A DNA stretch of 35,955 nucleotides from Candidatus Thalassarchaeaceae archaeon (GTDB lineage: Archaea; Thermoplasmatota; Poseidoniia; Poseidoniales; Thalassarchaeaceae). The notes under the pieces are model-generated. The model was not told the DNA's origin, searched no databases, and was given only the letters and a program-made list of their open reading frames with translations. Position 1 is the stretch's first letter, and every line of letters begins with the position of its first letter. A program made the translations under genes and the position numbers. Positions 18,167-27,086 of this stretch are shown here, piece after piece. The stretch spans positions 1 through 35,955 of the forward strand of contig JAQXEV010000038.1 of the NCBI GenBank assembly GCA_029250665.1, read 5' to 3'.

Positions 18167-19120
18167 ATGGCGACCATCGATTTGGAGAGACATTTCCTCG
18201 ATGCGACTGAGGCTGCTGCGATTGCTGCTTCGGCTTGGATAGGCAAGGGAGATGGAAAGGCCGCTGACGGCGCGGCGGTAGAAGCGATGCGCGCTGTGTT
18301 CGATGGCGTGCCTTTCGATGGGCGCGTAGCAATTGGTGAAGGGGAGCGCGACGATGCACCTATGCTTTGGATCGGAGAACCACTAGGTTCGATGCAAGGT
18401 GATCCGAATGCCCCTTCAATTGACATTGCAGTTGACCCGCTCGAATGTACCAATCATGTCGCCAAGGATTTGCCGAATGCGATGGCGGTTCTTGCTGCAG
18501 CCCCGCGCGGGACTCTACTTCACGCTCCTGATTGTTACATGGACAAGATCTCTGGGCCAGCTGAGTTGGATGGTGTGATCAGCCTCGACGCATCAACCTC
18601 GTACAATGTCGAGGCTGCGGCCTCGGCCCTTGGAAAGAAAGAGTCTGAACTCAATATCGTTGTAATGGACCGGCCGAGACATGAGAAACTGATTTCTGAA
18701 CTCCGAGCACACGAGGTAAATGTCGTACTAATCGGCGACGGCGACGTTTCAGCTGCGCTCAATGCGGCCGACCCAAAATCAGAGATTGACATGCTAATGG
18801 GAATTGGCGCAGCGCCAGAAGGTGTCATCACAGCCACTGCGCTTCGCGGTCTCGGAGCCCCATTTGAGGGGCGCCTCGTGTTCAAGGATGAGGGCCATCG
18901 TGAGCGCGCAGAGAACATGATTGATGGCGATATTGAGCGACTCTGGGACAGAGATCAGCTCTGTGCTAGCGATGATGCTGTATTCATCGGCACTGGTGTT
19001 TGCCCAGGCCGAACCTTCGGCGTAGAGTCTCTTTCTGACGGACGTTACTCAGTTCAGTCCGAGGTTATCGACGTGGCGAGTGGAAGCCACAGATTTGTCG
19101 ACAATATCCGCTCAGCCTGA
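18167..19120 (+). CDS. glpX: Class II fructose-1,6-bisphosphatase
   Basis: GRVAIGEGERDDAPMLWIGE, IDIAVDPLECTNHVAKDLPNAMAVLAAAPRGTLLHAPDCYMDKI, GIGAAPEGVITATALRGLGAPFEGRLVF. Confidence 0.93.
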   Translation: MATIDLERHFLDATEAAAIAASAWIGKGDGKAADGAAVEAMRAVFDGVPFDGRVAIGEGERDDAPMLWIGEPLGSMQGDPNAPSIDIAVDPLECTNHVAKDLPNAMAVLAAAPRGTLLHAPDCYMDKISGPAELDGVISLDASTSYNVEAAASALGKKESELNIVVMDRPRHEKLISELRAHEVNVVLIGDGDVSAALNAADPKSEIDMLMGIGAAPEGVITATALRGLGAPFEGRLVFKDEGHRERAENMIDGDIERLWDRDQLCASDDAVFIGTGVCPGRTFGVESLSDGRYSVQSEVIDVASGSHRFVDNIRSA

Positions 19121-19188
19121 ATCTGATTCCATAATTCACGGGCAAAGGATTCATCTTCCGAACCCACCACGTCGTGCCGAGGTTCGTC

Positions 19189-20199
19189 ATGGACACTGAA
19201 CTACTTGAGAGAACAGCGCGAGAACTTGTTGCACCAGGACGAGGAATCCTCGCCGCCGACGAGAGCAATGGAACGATGTCTAACCGCCTTGCAGCTGTCG
19301 GTGTCGAACCTTCTTCGGAGACTCGTCGAGCATACCGTTCCAACATCTTCGCAACCTCTGGCTACCAATCGGCGATTAGCGGTGTAATTCTCTTCGATGA
19401 GACAATTCGTCAGAAGATGAGCGATGGAACTCCTATTCCAGAATATCTTGCCAGTCGTGGCGTTCACCCCGGGATCAAAGTAGATACTGGAGCCAAGGAA
19501 TTAGCACACCACTCAGGCGAGAAAATCACAGAGGGGTTAGATGGTCTTCGCGAGCGCTGTGCTGAATACTTCGCCATGGGCGCTCGCTTTGCAAAGTGGC
19601 GCGCAGTCATTCGAATCGGAGAAGGGATGCCGAGCGATGCCAACCTCTCAACCAATGCTCATGCCCTCGCTCGCTACGCAGCGATCTGCCAAGAACAAGG
19701 TCTCGTTCCAATCATTGAGCCTGAGGTTTTGATGGATGGTGAGCACGATGCTCAGACTTGCTACGATGTTACTGCGCGAATTCTCGATGAGACATTCGCA
19801 GCTTGCGAAGTTCAGGGAGTACACATTCCAGGAGCTTTACTGAAGCCAAACATGATTCTACCAGGAAAGTCATGCTCTGACCAAGGTAACCGAGAACAGG
19901 CGGCTCAATTGACTGTGGATTGCCTGACTAATCACGTCCCACACAACTTGCCTGGAATCGTCTTCCTCTCTGGCGGTCAGTCCGACGAGGACGCGACCGC
20001 CCATCTCAATCTGATGAATGGCATGGATGTTGAACACCCATGGCAGTTGTCTTACTCATACGGTCGAGCCCTACTCGCTCACGCATTACAGACTTGGGCA
20101 AGCGGTTCCAATGAAGATAGCCAGGGTGCCTTCGCTCACCGCGCAGCGATGAATAGCCTAGCCCGAACTGGCGATTGGTCAGCCGAGCTTGAAGTCTGA
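19189..20199 (+). CDS. Class I (eukaryote/bacteria-type) fructose-bisphosphate aldolase
   Basis: APGRGILAADESNGTMSNRL, GVILFDETIRQK, GIKVDTGAKEL, PIIEPEVLMDGEHD, GALLKPNMILPGK, GIVFLSGGQSDEDATAHLN; start GTG 19174 or ATG 19189. Confidence 0.93.
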   Translation: MDTELLERTARELVAPGRGILAADESNGTMSNRLAAVGVEPSSETRRAYRSNIFATSGYQSAISGVILFDETIRQKMSDGTPIPEYLASRGVHPGIKVDTGAKELAHHSGEKITEGLDGLRERCAEYFAMGARFAKWRAVIRIGEGMPSDANLSTNAHALARYAAICQEQGLVPIIEPEVLMDGEHDAQTCYDVTARILDETFAACEVQGVHIPGALLKPNMILPGKSCSDQGNREQAAQLTVDCLTNHVPHNLPGIVFLSGGQSDEDATAHLNLMNGMDVEHPWQLSYSYGRALLAHALQTWASGSNEDSQGAFAHRAAMNSLARTGDWSAELEV

Positions 20200-20258
20200 G
20201 ATAATGGCTCAATCGCTAGGGCGGATTGCACGCTAGATGCATACTCGCTGAAGCGCGA

Positions 20259-20513
20259 TTAGTTCTGGCCGTCGAGCACGCCTGGTCGTAGAGTCCAGAC
20301 ACAGATTTCGTAGCGGCCGGAGAGTGCGCCGCCACGCTTGGTCGTAGCGACCTTGAGTATGTCTTTGTCCTTTGAGAGGACGTTGCCCAATTGTTGCGGG
20401 GTGGTGCCGTGACGCATCGTCGAGTTGACGTGCTCGAGGATTTCGGTCGTGTTCGCCTCTCCTCTCTCGTTCAGGAATTTCTTAATCTTCTGTCGTAGTC
20501 TTGTTGTGCGCAT
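20259..20513 (-). CDS. Small winged-helix-type protein
   Basis: MRTTRLRQKIKKFLNERGEANTTEILEHVNSTMRHGTTPQQLGNVLSKDKDILKVATTKRGGALSGRYEICVW resembles a wHTH fold. Confidence 0.7.
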   Translation of the reverse strand: MRTTRLRQKIKKFLNERGEANTTEILEHVNSTMRHGTTPQQLGNVLSKDKDILKVATTKRGGALSGRYEICVWTLRPGVLDGQN

Positions 20514-20515
20514 AT

Positions 20516-20794
20516 TCAGCTCTCCTTTCTTTGGTCGGACGTCTTCCTCTCGTGATGCTTAACCCACATGTTTGAGGCCCATTCCGAGACAGGTGACTCG
20601 GAGCGCCTCATACCGCTCTTGCGAACAGTACCGATGCGGGTAATCTGATCATCCGCTTCTAGGATGCTCGTGATGTCCGCGGGGCTGTTCGCTGGGTCGA
20701 TCTGGCTCGAGAGCCAGGTCGATATCTCGATGGTGTTTCGCGGCCGCTCAGAAAGGTAGTTTCGAATCAGTTCACGTAGGTTCTGTGAGTCCAT
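20516..20794 (-). CDS. Small winged-helix-type protein, probably paralogous to its neighbour
   Basis: LRELIRNYLSERPRNTIEISTWLSSQ...ADITSILEADDQITRIGTVRKSG parallels the adjacent wHTH ORF. Confidence 0.65.
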   Translation of the reverse strand: MDSQNLRELIRNYLSERPRNTIEISTWLSSQIDPANSPADITSILEADDQITRIGTVRKSGMRRSESPVSEWASNMWVKHHERKTSDQRKES

Positions 20795-21053
20795 TTCCGT
20801 CTCATCCTCCGTCTCAATCCGGCCGCTTAACCAGTCCGTTACCGACAGGACAGCAGACGTTGATATAACAGTTCTGCACCTCTCATGCTGTCTTAGTTAC
20901 AAATAGTTGCATTAATCACGCCTGATTTCACAATTCAACTCGGTGTGGAAATGAAACTGTTATGTTTTCCATAGGAAATGTGTAATCAAATGTAATGAAA
21001 TAGTATAATTTAATTAGGGCATTCTAACTAATTGAATCAGGAGAGGGCTATTA

Positions 21054-23672
21054 GTGTCGGATGACTTGCAAATCGGTGTTCCATCGGCTGATTACGCAAA
21101 TCTGAAACGGATTCGTAGTGCTCACCGGCGGCGCCTTCTCGATCGGCTCACAGATGGCGGCGCAACAGTGAGCACGCTCGCTCGCGATTCTGAATTACGA
21201 ATTCCGCACGCTTCAGCGGAGCTAAGGCGAATGAGAAACGACGGACTGGTCGCCAGTGATCAGGTAGCCGGGGCCCGAGGTGCTCGCCTGCATCTGACTC
21301 AATCTGGATGGGAGGCGATCCGTTCCGACGAACTAGCTCGAGCGATAGAGGCTCTACCACTACCCTCTCCTTCGCACAGATGTTGCTTACTCGCGCGCGA
21401 TGGAGCCAACTTACTGTTCGGACTTCTGGCTCCAATCGACTCTCCACTCATCCTGATTCCCGACCGCCCAGTTCGGGCAACAATTGGTGAAGGTGGCTCC
21501 ACCGGAAGAGAAGGGGTCTCTTGGACTTGGGCGGTCCTCAGAGAGAGATCTCCGCGTTGGTTCGACCTCAGGTCGCTTGAGATGCTCCCAGAACCCCCTT
21601 CCAGCCATGATCCTGAGAGCATCTCAGCCTATGTCGGAGAGAATCACACACTTGGCATAGTCAGAGCCCGATTAGTCGATGCAGATAGGCCGGTGGCACT
21701 AGCCCCTGGAATATGGTTTGAGGCTCCTAGCCACCGGCCTGACACTCCGCTGCCAGAAGCCAGCCATCACCGCGGCAGCTGGGTACTCGGCAACTGCCAC
21801 GAAAAATCACCAGAAATTCGTCCGAAGGATCCAGTCTGCGCAGTTATGGAGGAGAGGCTTCCACGCTCGATGCTGCTTCGGACAGCTAGAGCAAATGCCC
21901 TTGTCATTGCCGATCTCGGAGGCCTAGATTCAGGGGGTCACGAATATCCCATCTCATGTCTCGATGCATGGATTCGACGGGCCCACCCACGGCTCGTCCC
22001 CTCGGAACGCAAGCGTCGCCTCAACAGTCTCAGAGAACGCCTGACATCAACTAGGCGGGTGCGCACGGAGGAGTCGACTTGGAGGAGATTTCGAAGGGAT
22101 TGGGGCGAGTCAACTTTCTCTACGGAAGAGCGTGGGCTACGGATGCTAGACACCCGCGGACTTGGTGCGACTGCAGTAACTTCGCTAGTAGAATGGGCGG
22201 TTGCAGAAGAGGAGAGGCCGCCGTTAGTTCTGGAGATTTCTGAAGAACTTCCCGACGATGTCCTGACTGCCGTGATTTCACATCCATCACTCCGCCTCAC
22301 ACTCTCTCCTTCAGCCCGTTCTTCTCTGGCTATATTCGACGAACTGACCGTCGACCCTCTCAGACCTCTGCCGTGGTTACGACTGCGAACTCGAGGCGGG
22401 AGGGACCTACCTGTACGCCTCGTAGACCCAGTGCCGATGAGCCCAGAATTGGTTGTAGATAGCGAAGAGGCACCATCTCCTTGGGCTGTGCTCGGGTTGG
22501 AGGTTGGCGGTGCTGGTTCCACTTCAGATGATTCTTCGATGATTGGTTCTGCGATTGCTCAATTCCCAGAAGGGAATGAGGATTGGTCGAATATGATGGA
22601 GGCGAGCTATCCGGTTGCAGCTTGGATTGCTTCGCCACCACGGACGCGTTGGCATCGATGGCAGCGGTTGAGGGTGCGGCTGGATTCTGAGTGGATCGCT
22701 CTACTCGACCTTGATTTCATTCCACTCGAGCGTTTGGCTGAAATTGCTGACGAGGCTCCTGTACGTGTATTGGAGATGTTCGCTGAGAAATTGCGGGCGA
22801 TGCTTCGAGATGACCCCGAGATTGCTCTACGGACTAGGCCTGCGACCGATCCCTCGCAGGCCACCGAAGGAGCTTCGTGGGTTGCAGCTCAATTGCTGAG
22901 CAATGCCGCGTGGTTGCCCGATGACATGCAGGAGGACCTGATCCGATGGGCTCTCGAGGCTTGGTTGGTGCACCCTCCTGCAGATTCACTTGCTGCATTA
23001 CAGGCAGTAGATTGGATTCACGGGGGTGAGAGTGCTGATGCGATTAGATACGCTCCCGTTCTGCAAGGTGTATTGCGACGCTCTACTGGATTTGAGATGA
23101 ATCATGACCTCAAGATTTGGTCACTACTGGTCGAGCGGATACGCGATGGTAAGCAATTGGATATCGAGGGGGTCGAGGCAATCGTCGAGAATCTACCTCT
23201 TGATTGGTGGGCGCTCCTCGCGCCGGAACTACTGACAAATCTACTCGTAGAGGATGGCTCACTTGAATGGCTACTCGAGAATCCTATTCCATGGGCTGCG
23301 GCCGTATTACGACCGCAGGGAGAGGCGAGCAGTGCTCCGGGCTTACGAGATAGGGTGCATCCAGGGTGTTCGCCGGATATCCGTAACGCCCTCGCGCGAC
23401 GCTTACGTGCGCGTTACGAGAGAGGAACTCTCCCTGAGGCAACTGCCCCTCTACTCGACTTGCTTGAATCATTAGACCGAGCCATCGAAGGTGGCTCGCC
23501 AGCGACCGGCAGAACCCATCCACTCGTAGGATGGCTGGCCCAGCCGGTCGAGAAATGGCCACCACTCAGCACGGAGATGGCGATGAGCGGTAATCCACAC
23601 ATCAGCGAGAGGTTGATTCTACGCAGTTCCGGTTGGCATGAAGGCCTCTCACGAGATCACAGAACATTCTGA
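21054..23672 (+). CDS. Large protein with N-terminal MarR/ArsR-like wHTH and uncharacterised body
   Basis: 872-aa GTG-start ORF; N-terminus HRRRLLDRLTDGGATVSTLARDSELRIPHASAELRRMRNDGLVASDQVAGARGARLHLTQSG is wHTH-like; remainder not recognised. Confidence 0.75.
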   Translation: MSDDLQIGVPSADYANLKRIRSAHRRRLLDRLTDGGATVSTLARDSELRIPHASAELRRMRNDGLVASDQVAGARGARLHLTQSGWEAIRSDELARAIEALPLPSPSHRCCLLARDGANLLFGLLAPIDSPLILIPDRPVRATIGEGGSTGREGVSWTWAVLRERSPRWFDLRSLEMLPEPPSSHDPESISAYVGENHTLGIVRARLVDADRPVALAPGIWFEAPSHRPDTPLPEASHHRGSWVLGNCHEKSPEIRPKDPVCAVMEERLPRSMLLRTARANALVIADLGGLDSGGHEYPISCLDAWIRRAHPRLVPSERKRRLNSLRERLTSTRRVRTEESTWRRFRRDWGESTFSTEERGLRMLDTRGLGATAVTSLVEWAVAEEERPPLVLEISEELPDDVLTAVISHPSLRLTLSPSARSSLAIFDELTVDPLRPLPWLRLRTRGGRDLPVRLVDPVPMSPELVVDSEEAPSPWAVLGLEVGGAGSTSDDSSMIGSAIAQFPEGNEDWSNMMEASYPVAAWIASPPRTRWHRWQRLRVRLDSEWIALLDLDFIPLERLAEIADEAPVRVLEMFAEKLRAMLRDDPEIALRTRPATDPSQATEGASWVAAQLLSNAAWLPDDMQEDLIRWALEAWLVHPPADSLAALQAVDWIHGGESADAIRYAPVLQGVLRRSTGFEMNHDLKIWSLLVERIRDGKQLDIEGVEAIVENLPLDWWALLAPELLTNLLVEDGSLEWLLENPIPWAAAVLRPQGEASSAPGLRDRVHPGCSPDIRNALARRLRARYERGTLPEATAPLLDLLESLDRAIEGGSPATGRTHPLVGWLAQPVEKWPPLSTEMAMSGNPHISERLILRSSGWHEGLSRDHRTF

Positions 23673-23739
23673 ACTGAACGCTCGTAATAACACCAATTTC
23701 CGACTTTTACCTCGCGTTTCACTTGCTCTCCTCCTATAC

Positions 23740-24068
23740 GAGGGGTTCATGAAGGGTCCACCGGACGAATCGACGCCCGACCGGCAACACCGTGCCGACG
23801 AAAGCCCCAGCCGGAGTTAGTAGGATGAACCACGGTACCACGGAACGGGATTTGCCGTATGTCGAAGACCGGAATGAGCCACTGCTGTGCTATGACTTCC
23901 GGAGCAACACATACGGTCGGATTGTGATGGGTCCCCGGACGACTGCGACCGGAAGAGAGCGGAATGACTTACGGGACAACCACACGGTCCAACAGACGTC
24001 CCGGGGTGGGTCAGGTGCCTGAGCATTGCGATGAAGGTCACCGTTACGCCCCGGGGCACACCCCTTTT
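23740..24068 (+). ncRNA. rnpB: Structured RNA, best candidate RNase P RNA
   Basis: Non-coding GC-rich stretch between CDSs. Ordered RNase P-like motifs: GAAGGGTCCACC (23751), GTACCACGGAAC (23835), CGGAATGAGCCAC (23870), CCGGAGCAACACATA (23899), AGAGCGGAATGACT (23956). Helices: AGGGGT/ACCCCT (23741/24060), GGTCCACC/GGTGGGTC (23755/24005), GCCGTATGT/ACATACGGT (23854/23909), CCGGAA/TTCCGG (23869/23897), CGGGAC/GTCCCG (23972/23998); T-run at 24065. Confidence 0.6.
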
Positions 24069-24106
24069 CCAAAGTCCTCAAGACTTCACACACTGGCTGG
24101 TTGACG

Positions 24107-25120
24107 ATGCACTCACTAGGATTGGTCGGCGGTACCTTCGACAGATTCCATTCTGGACATCGCGCACTCATCGAACGAGGATTATCTGAGTGCGTGCGTT
24201 TGGAGCTGTGGCTTACGAGCGATAATTTAGCGAATTCGAAGGATTCGCGGATCGAATCTTGGGCCGATCGCTCGTCGAAAATCCTCGCATCGCTTGGTGA
24301 TTCGGCTGATCGGGTCAGCCTACACGTGCTGGAGGATGAGGATGGACCTGCTCCTTGGCATGAGACTGCTACCGCAATTCTTTGCACTCCTGAGACTCTT
24401 CCTGGTTGTGAGAGAATCAATCAAGCTCGCGCCGCCAATTCCTTGGGTGCTCTCGAGATTATCGTGGCTGAGCACGTGACTGCCCATGATGGCGCTCCGA
24501 TTTCCAGTTCTCGCGTTCGAGCGGGTGAAATCGACTTGGATGGCGAGGCCTATCTTCCTGCTGATGCAGGCCAGGTTTCGATGATTATGACGCACGAGGT
24601 TGAAGCCAATCTAAAGGACCCGTTCGGTCAATTATTCGAGGGTCCTGAGGATGATCCGAGCGTTGCTATGCGGGCCGTGCTGGAGGAAATCTTCGGTAGT
24701 CCCGGCCCGGTTATCGCTGTGGGTGACGTCACAGTCAAGACTCTGCAAGATCTTGGTAGCCCCGCCGATATCGCTCTTATCGATGGTAAAACAAAGCGCG
24801 AAGAGTGGGAACACGCTTCGACCATCGACCATTCTCTGTACAACGATACGCGCACATGTGAGAATCCTGCAGGCCAACTTTCCGCTGGACTTTACCTCGC
24901 CTGCGCTGCTGCGATGCAAGCATGGCGTGAAGATGGTCGTAGTTGCCTCATCAACGTCGATGGGGAGGAGGATCTTGCTCCGCTCCTACTGCATCCGTTG
25001 GCTCCACTCGGAGCGGTTGTGCTCTACGGTCAACCCGGTCGGGGAGTCGTTCTTCGTTGGACTGGCGCGGATTCGAAGTCGCGCTGCCGTGATTTGCTTA
25101 CAGCAATGGTTCGAGATTGA
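24107..25120 (+). CDS. Fusion of archaeal phosphopantetheine adenylyltransferase and DUF359-type GTP-dependent dephospho-CoA kinase
   Basis: LVGGTFDRFHSGHRALI nucleotidyltransferase motif and SSSRVRAGEI; C-terminal PVIAVGDVTVKTL, DIALIDGKTKRE, LINVDGEEDLAPLLL, VLYGQPGRGVVLR typical of DUF359. ORF track start 24101; second Met at 24107 also possible. Confidence 0.88.
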   Translation: MHSLGLVGGTFDRFHSGHRALIERGLSECVRLELWLTSDNLANSKDSRIESWADRSSKILASLGDSADRVSLHVLEDEDGPAPWHETATAILCTPETLPGCERINQARAANSLGALEIIVAEHVTAHDGAPISSSRVRAGEIDLDGEAYLPADAGQVSMIMTHEVEANLKDPFGQLFEGPEDDPSVAMRAVLEEIFGSPGPVIAVGDVTVKTLQDLGSPADIALIDGKTKREEWEHASTIDHSLYNDTRTCENPAGQLSAGLYLACAAAMQAWREDGRSCLINVDGEEDLAPLLLHPLAPLGAVVLYGQPGRGVVLRWTGADSKSRCRDLLTAMVRD

Positions 25121-25156
25121 GAAAGCAAGTGGGCTCGATGAGCCTGCCGCCGAAAA

Positions 25157-25687
25157 TCAGGCCTCAGCCTTGTCGAGTAAATTCAGTCCGACACCGAATG
25201 AGAACGGGGCCACACTGACTGCGAAGACACCAGGGTCTACCCAGGTATTGTTCTGTATCGACCAAGCGAGATAGAAGAGGACACCGCCAACAATCAACCA
25301 GTCAGCAAGGGTCTTGCGGATTCCGTCCTTGGTTGAGCTTAGCCCTGAGAGGCAGTTCGGCAAATCACGAACTGCGGTGATTGCGCCACCCTCGACGGCC
25401 TGACCCATTCCGACATAGCCGAGTCCGGTTACGGCGAGGCCGAGACCTGCAAACACGATATCGTCGAGAACAACCGTGATTCCATCGTGAGGAACATATA
25501 TCTCGCCGAATGCACCATTACTGAGGAATCCGAGCCAAAGCACCTTGAATCCAGATGAGTAAGCCCCGATGACGATGTTGACGATGGTCAGCAGAAGGAC
25601 CCATCCACCAAGCAGCAAGAAGCCGGTTGAGGCTGTGCGGCTCGGGCGAGTCAAGGCCGAGTACCAGTCGTTGTCAGCGAGGGACAT
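25157..25687 (-). CDS. Small integral membrane protein (about 4 TM), unknown function
   Basis: Hydrophobic segments STGFLLLGGWVLLLTIVNIVIG, IVFAGLGLAVTGLGYVGMGQAV, LADWLIVGGVLFYLAW; ATG at 25687 is a better start than 25798. Confidence 0.65.
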   Translation of the reverse strand: MSLADNDWYSALTRPSRTASTGFLLLGGWVLLLTIVNIVIGAYSSGFKVLWLGFLSNGAFGEIYVPHDGITVVLDDIVFAGLGLAVTGLGYVGMGQAVEGGAITAVRDLPNCLSGLSSTKDGIRKTLADWLIVGGVLFYLAWSIQNNTWVDPGVFAVSVAPFSFGVGLNLLDKAEA

Positions 25688-25722
25688 CGAGTGCGGCGAC
25701 CTGTGAACTCGGTTTAACCGTT

Positions 25723-25740
25723 GAGGCCCTGAAGGGCCTC
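25723..25740. terminator. 7-bp GC-rich hairpin GAGGCCC-TGAA-GGGCCTC between cdc6 and the downstream membrane-protein gene
   Basis: Perfect inverted repeat read from sequence. Confidence 0.35.
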
Positions 25741-25847
25741 TGTTTCGATGGCACTGATACTCTATCTGAAGTTCGAAGAAGGTTATCCTCAAGCACACTT
25801 CGTTGATCTATATTCAATTCGCTGGATACCGCTGGGTCCATGAGAAT

Positions 25848-27086
25848 TCAGAGATGGCTCTGGAGTCGGTAGCGGCAGCGCGCTGCCTCAGCGATTAGTG
25901 GATCCGCATCGCTCATCGTCGTCACCGCATCGATTGTCTTTGGTATCGCCGAGTTGACTTGCTTACTGCGCCCACCTCGTCCCTTGCTTACGTTTCGAGC
26001 CATAATCATCCCGAGAGTGTCTAGCTCGTTGAGCAGGGTCGAGATTCGACGAGGCGTCAGTGGTTCGACATTGACATTGAGACAAGCATCGGAATAGGTT
26101 CGATACACCTCTCCGGTGGAAATGTTGCGCAGTCCATTGTCTTCATTGATGCGGATTGCGAAGAGCACGAGCTTCTGGTGCAGTGGTAGAGTCTGCAGTA
26201 CTGGCGTGACCTGATCGTGCTCGAGTTGCGACTGTGCCAGCCGGACGTGTCTTGGTTCGACCTTTGTCTGTGATCGTTGCTCTGCTTTCTGTACCGAGAT
26301 TCTCAGAAGGTCGAGGGCGCGGCGCGCGTCACCGTGTTCTTGGGCTGCGAGCGCCGCGCACAATTGGATGACTCCATTGTCAAGGACATCCTCCCGCAGA
26401 CCTGTACTCGCTCTCGCTGTTAGAATGTCAGTAATCTCAGTCGCGCCATACGGATGGAAGATGAGGTCTTCCTGACCGAGTCGACCTGAAACTCTCGGGT
26501 CAAGTAATTGTGTGAAATGCAAGTCATTGCTGATTCCGATGATACAGCAACGCGAGCGCTGCAGGATTGTGTTGAGGCTAGTCAGATTGTACAACAGATT
26601 GTCACCTGCCCGTTCGACGAGATTGTCGATCTCGTCCAGCACGATGATGTGAACTCCGCCAGCACGGTCCATTCTCTCGACGAGGTGGTCGAGAACTCGA
26701 TCGGTAGGCCAACCTGTGAATGGTATAGGCACATCTCCGCGCTCAGCTAGGCGGCTCGCCAAAGTCTGCACTACTCGGTAACGCGTGTCGACTTGTCGAC
26801 AATTGATCTCGTACGTACGCACGGACTTTCCGAGTTCCGATCCCTTCTCGCGCAATTGGCCTAGAACGAATCTGGTTACTACAGTCTTGCCACTTCCTGG
26901 GACACCGTAGAGTAGCATGTTTGAGGGGATGTGCCCGTTGAGAGCGTCGACGAGGTTGCGAACTAACGCCTCAACTTCTCTATCACGGTGTGGGAGTGTG
27001 GTCGGTTCGAAAGCGTGGTCGAAGGCTTTTCTATCGAGGAAGAGGGAATCTTGTCCCAAAATCTTCTCGAAAATATTGCCGTCCAT
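25848..27086 (-). CDS. cdc6: Orc1/Cdc6 replication initiator
   Basis: LPHRDREVEALVRNL, NMLLYGVPGSGKTVVTRFV, HIIVLDEIDNLV, CCIIGISNDLHF, GRLGQEDLIFHPYGATEI, HGDARRALDLLRIS and C-terminal wHTH. Confidence 0.95.
   Translation of the reverse strand: MDGNIFEKILGQDSLFLDRKAFDHAFEPTTLPHRDREVEALVRNLVDALNGHIPSNMLLYGVPGSGKTVVTRFVLGQLREKGSELGKSVRTYEINCRQVDTRYRVVQTLASRLAERGDVPIPFTGWPTDRVLDHLVERMDRAGGVHIIVLDEIDNLVERAGDNLLYNLTSLNTILQRSRCCIIGISNDLHFTQLLDPRVSGRLGQEDLIFHPYGATEITDILTARASTGLREDVLDNGVIQLCAALAAQEHGDARRALDLLRISVQKAEQRSQTKVEPRHVRLAQSQLEHDQVTPVLQTLPLHQKLVLFAIRINEDNGLRNISTGEVYRTYSDACLNVNVEPLTPRRISTLLNELDTLGMIMARNVSKGRGGRSKQVNSAIPKTIDAVTTMSDADPLIAEAARCRYRLQSHL

Noticed and set aside
21938-22522. 194-aa minus-strand ORF rich in Ser/Arg
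   Set aside because: Antisense to the 872-aa ORF, low-complexity composition, no recognisable domain.
23792-24059. Short ORFs on both strands within the 23740-24068 gap
   Set aside because: No protein-like composition; region is better explained as a structured RNA.
23740-24068. Signal recognition particle RNA as alternative identity
   Set aside because: A partial GACCGGAAGAGAGC match to the SRP helix 8 motif exists, but the GGAA loop is not well closed and no Alu-domain UGUAA-type motif was found; RNase P motif order fits better. Not fully excluded.
24651-25274. 207-aa plus-strand ORF
   Set aside because: Out-of-frame overlap with the PPAT/DPCK fusion; composition typical of a shadow ORF.
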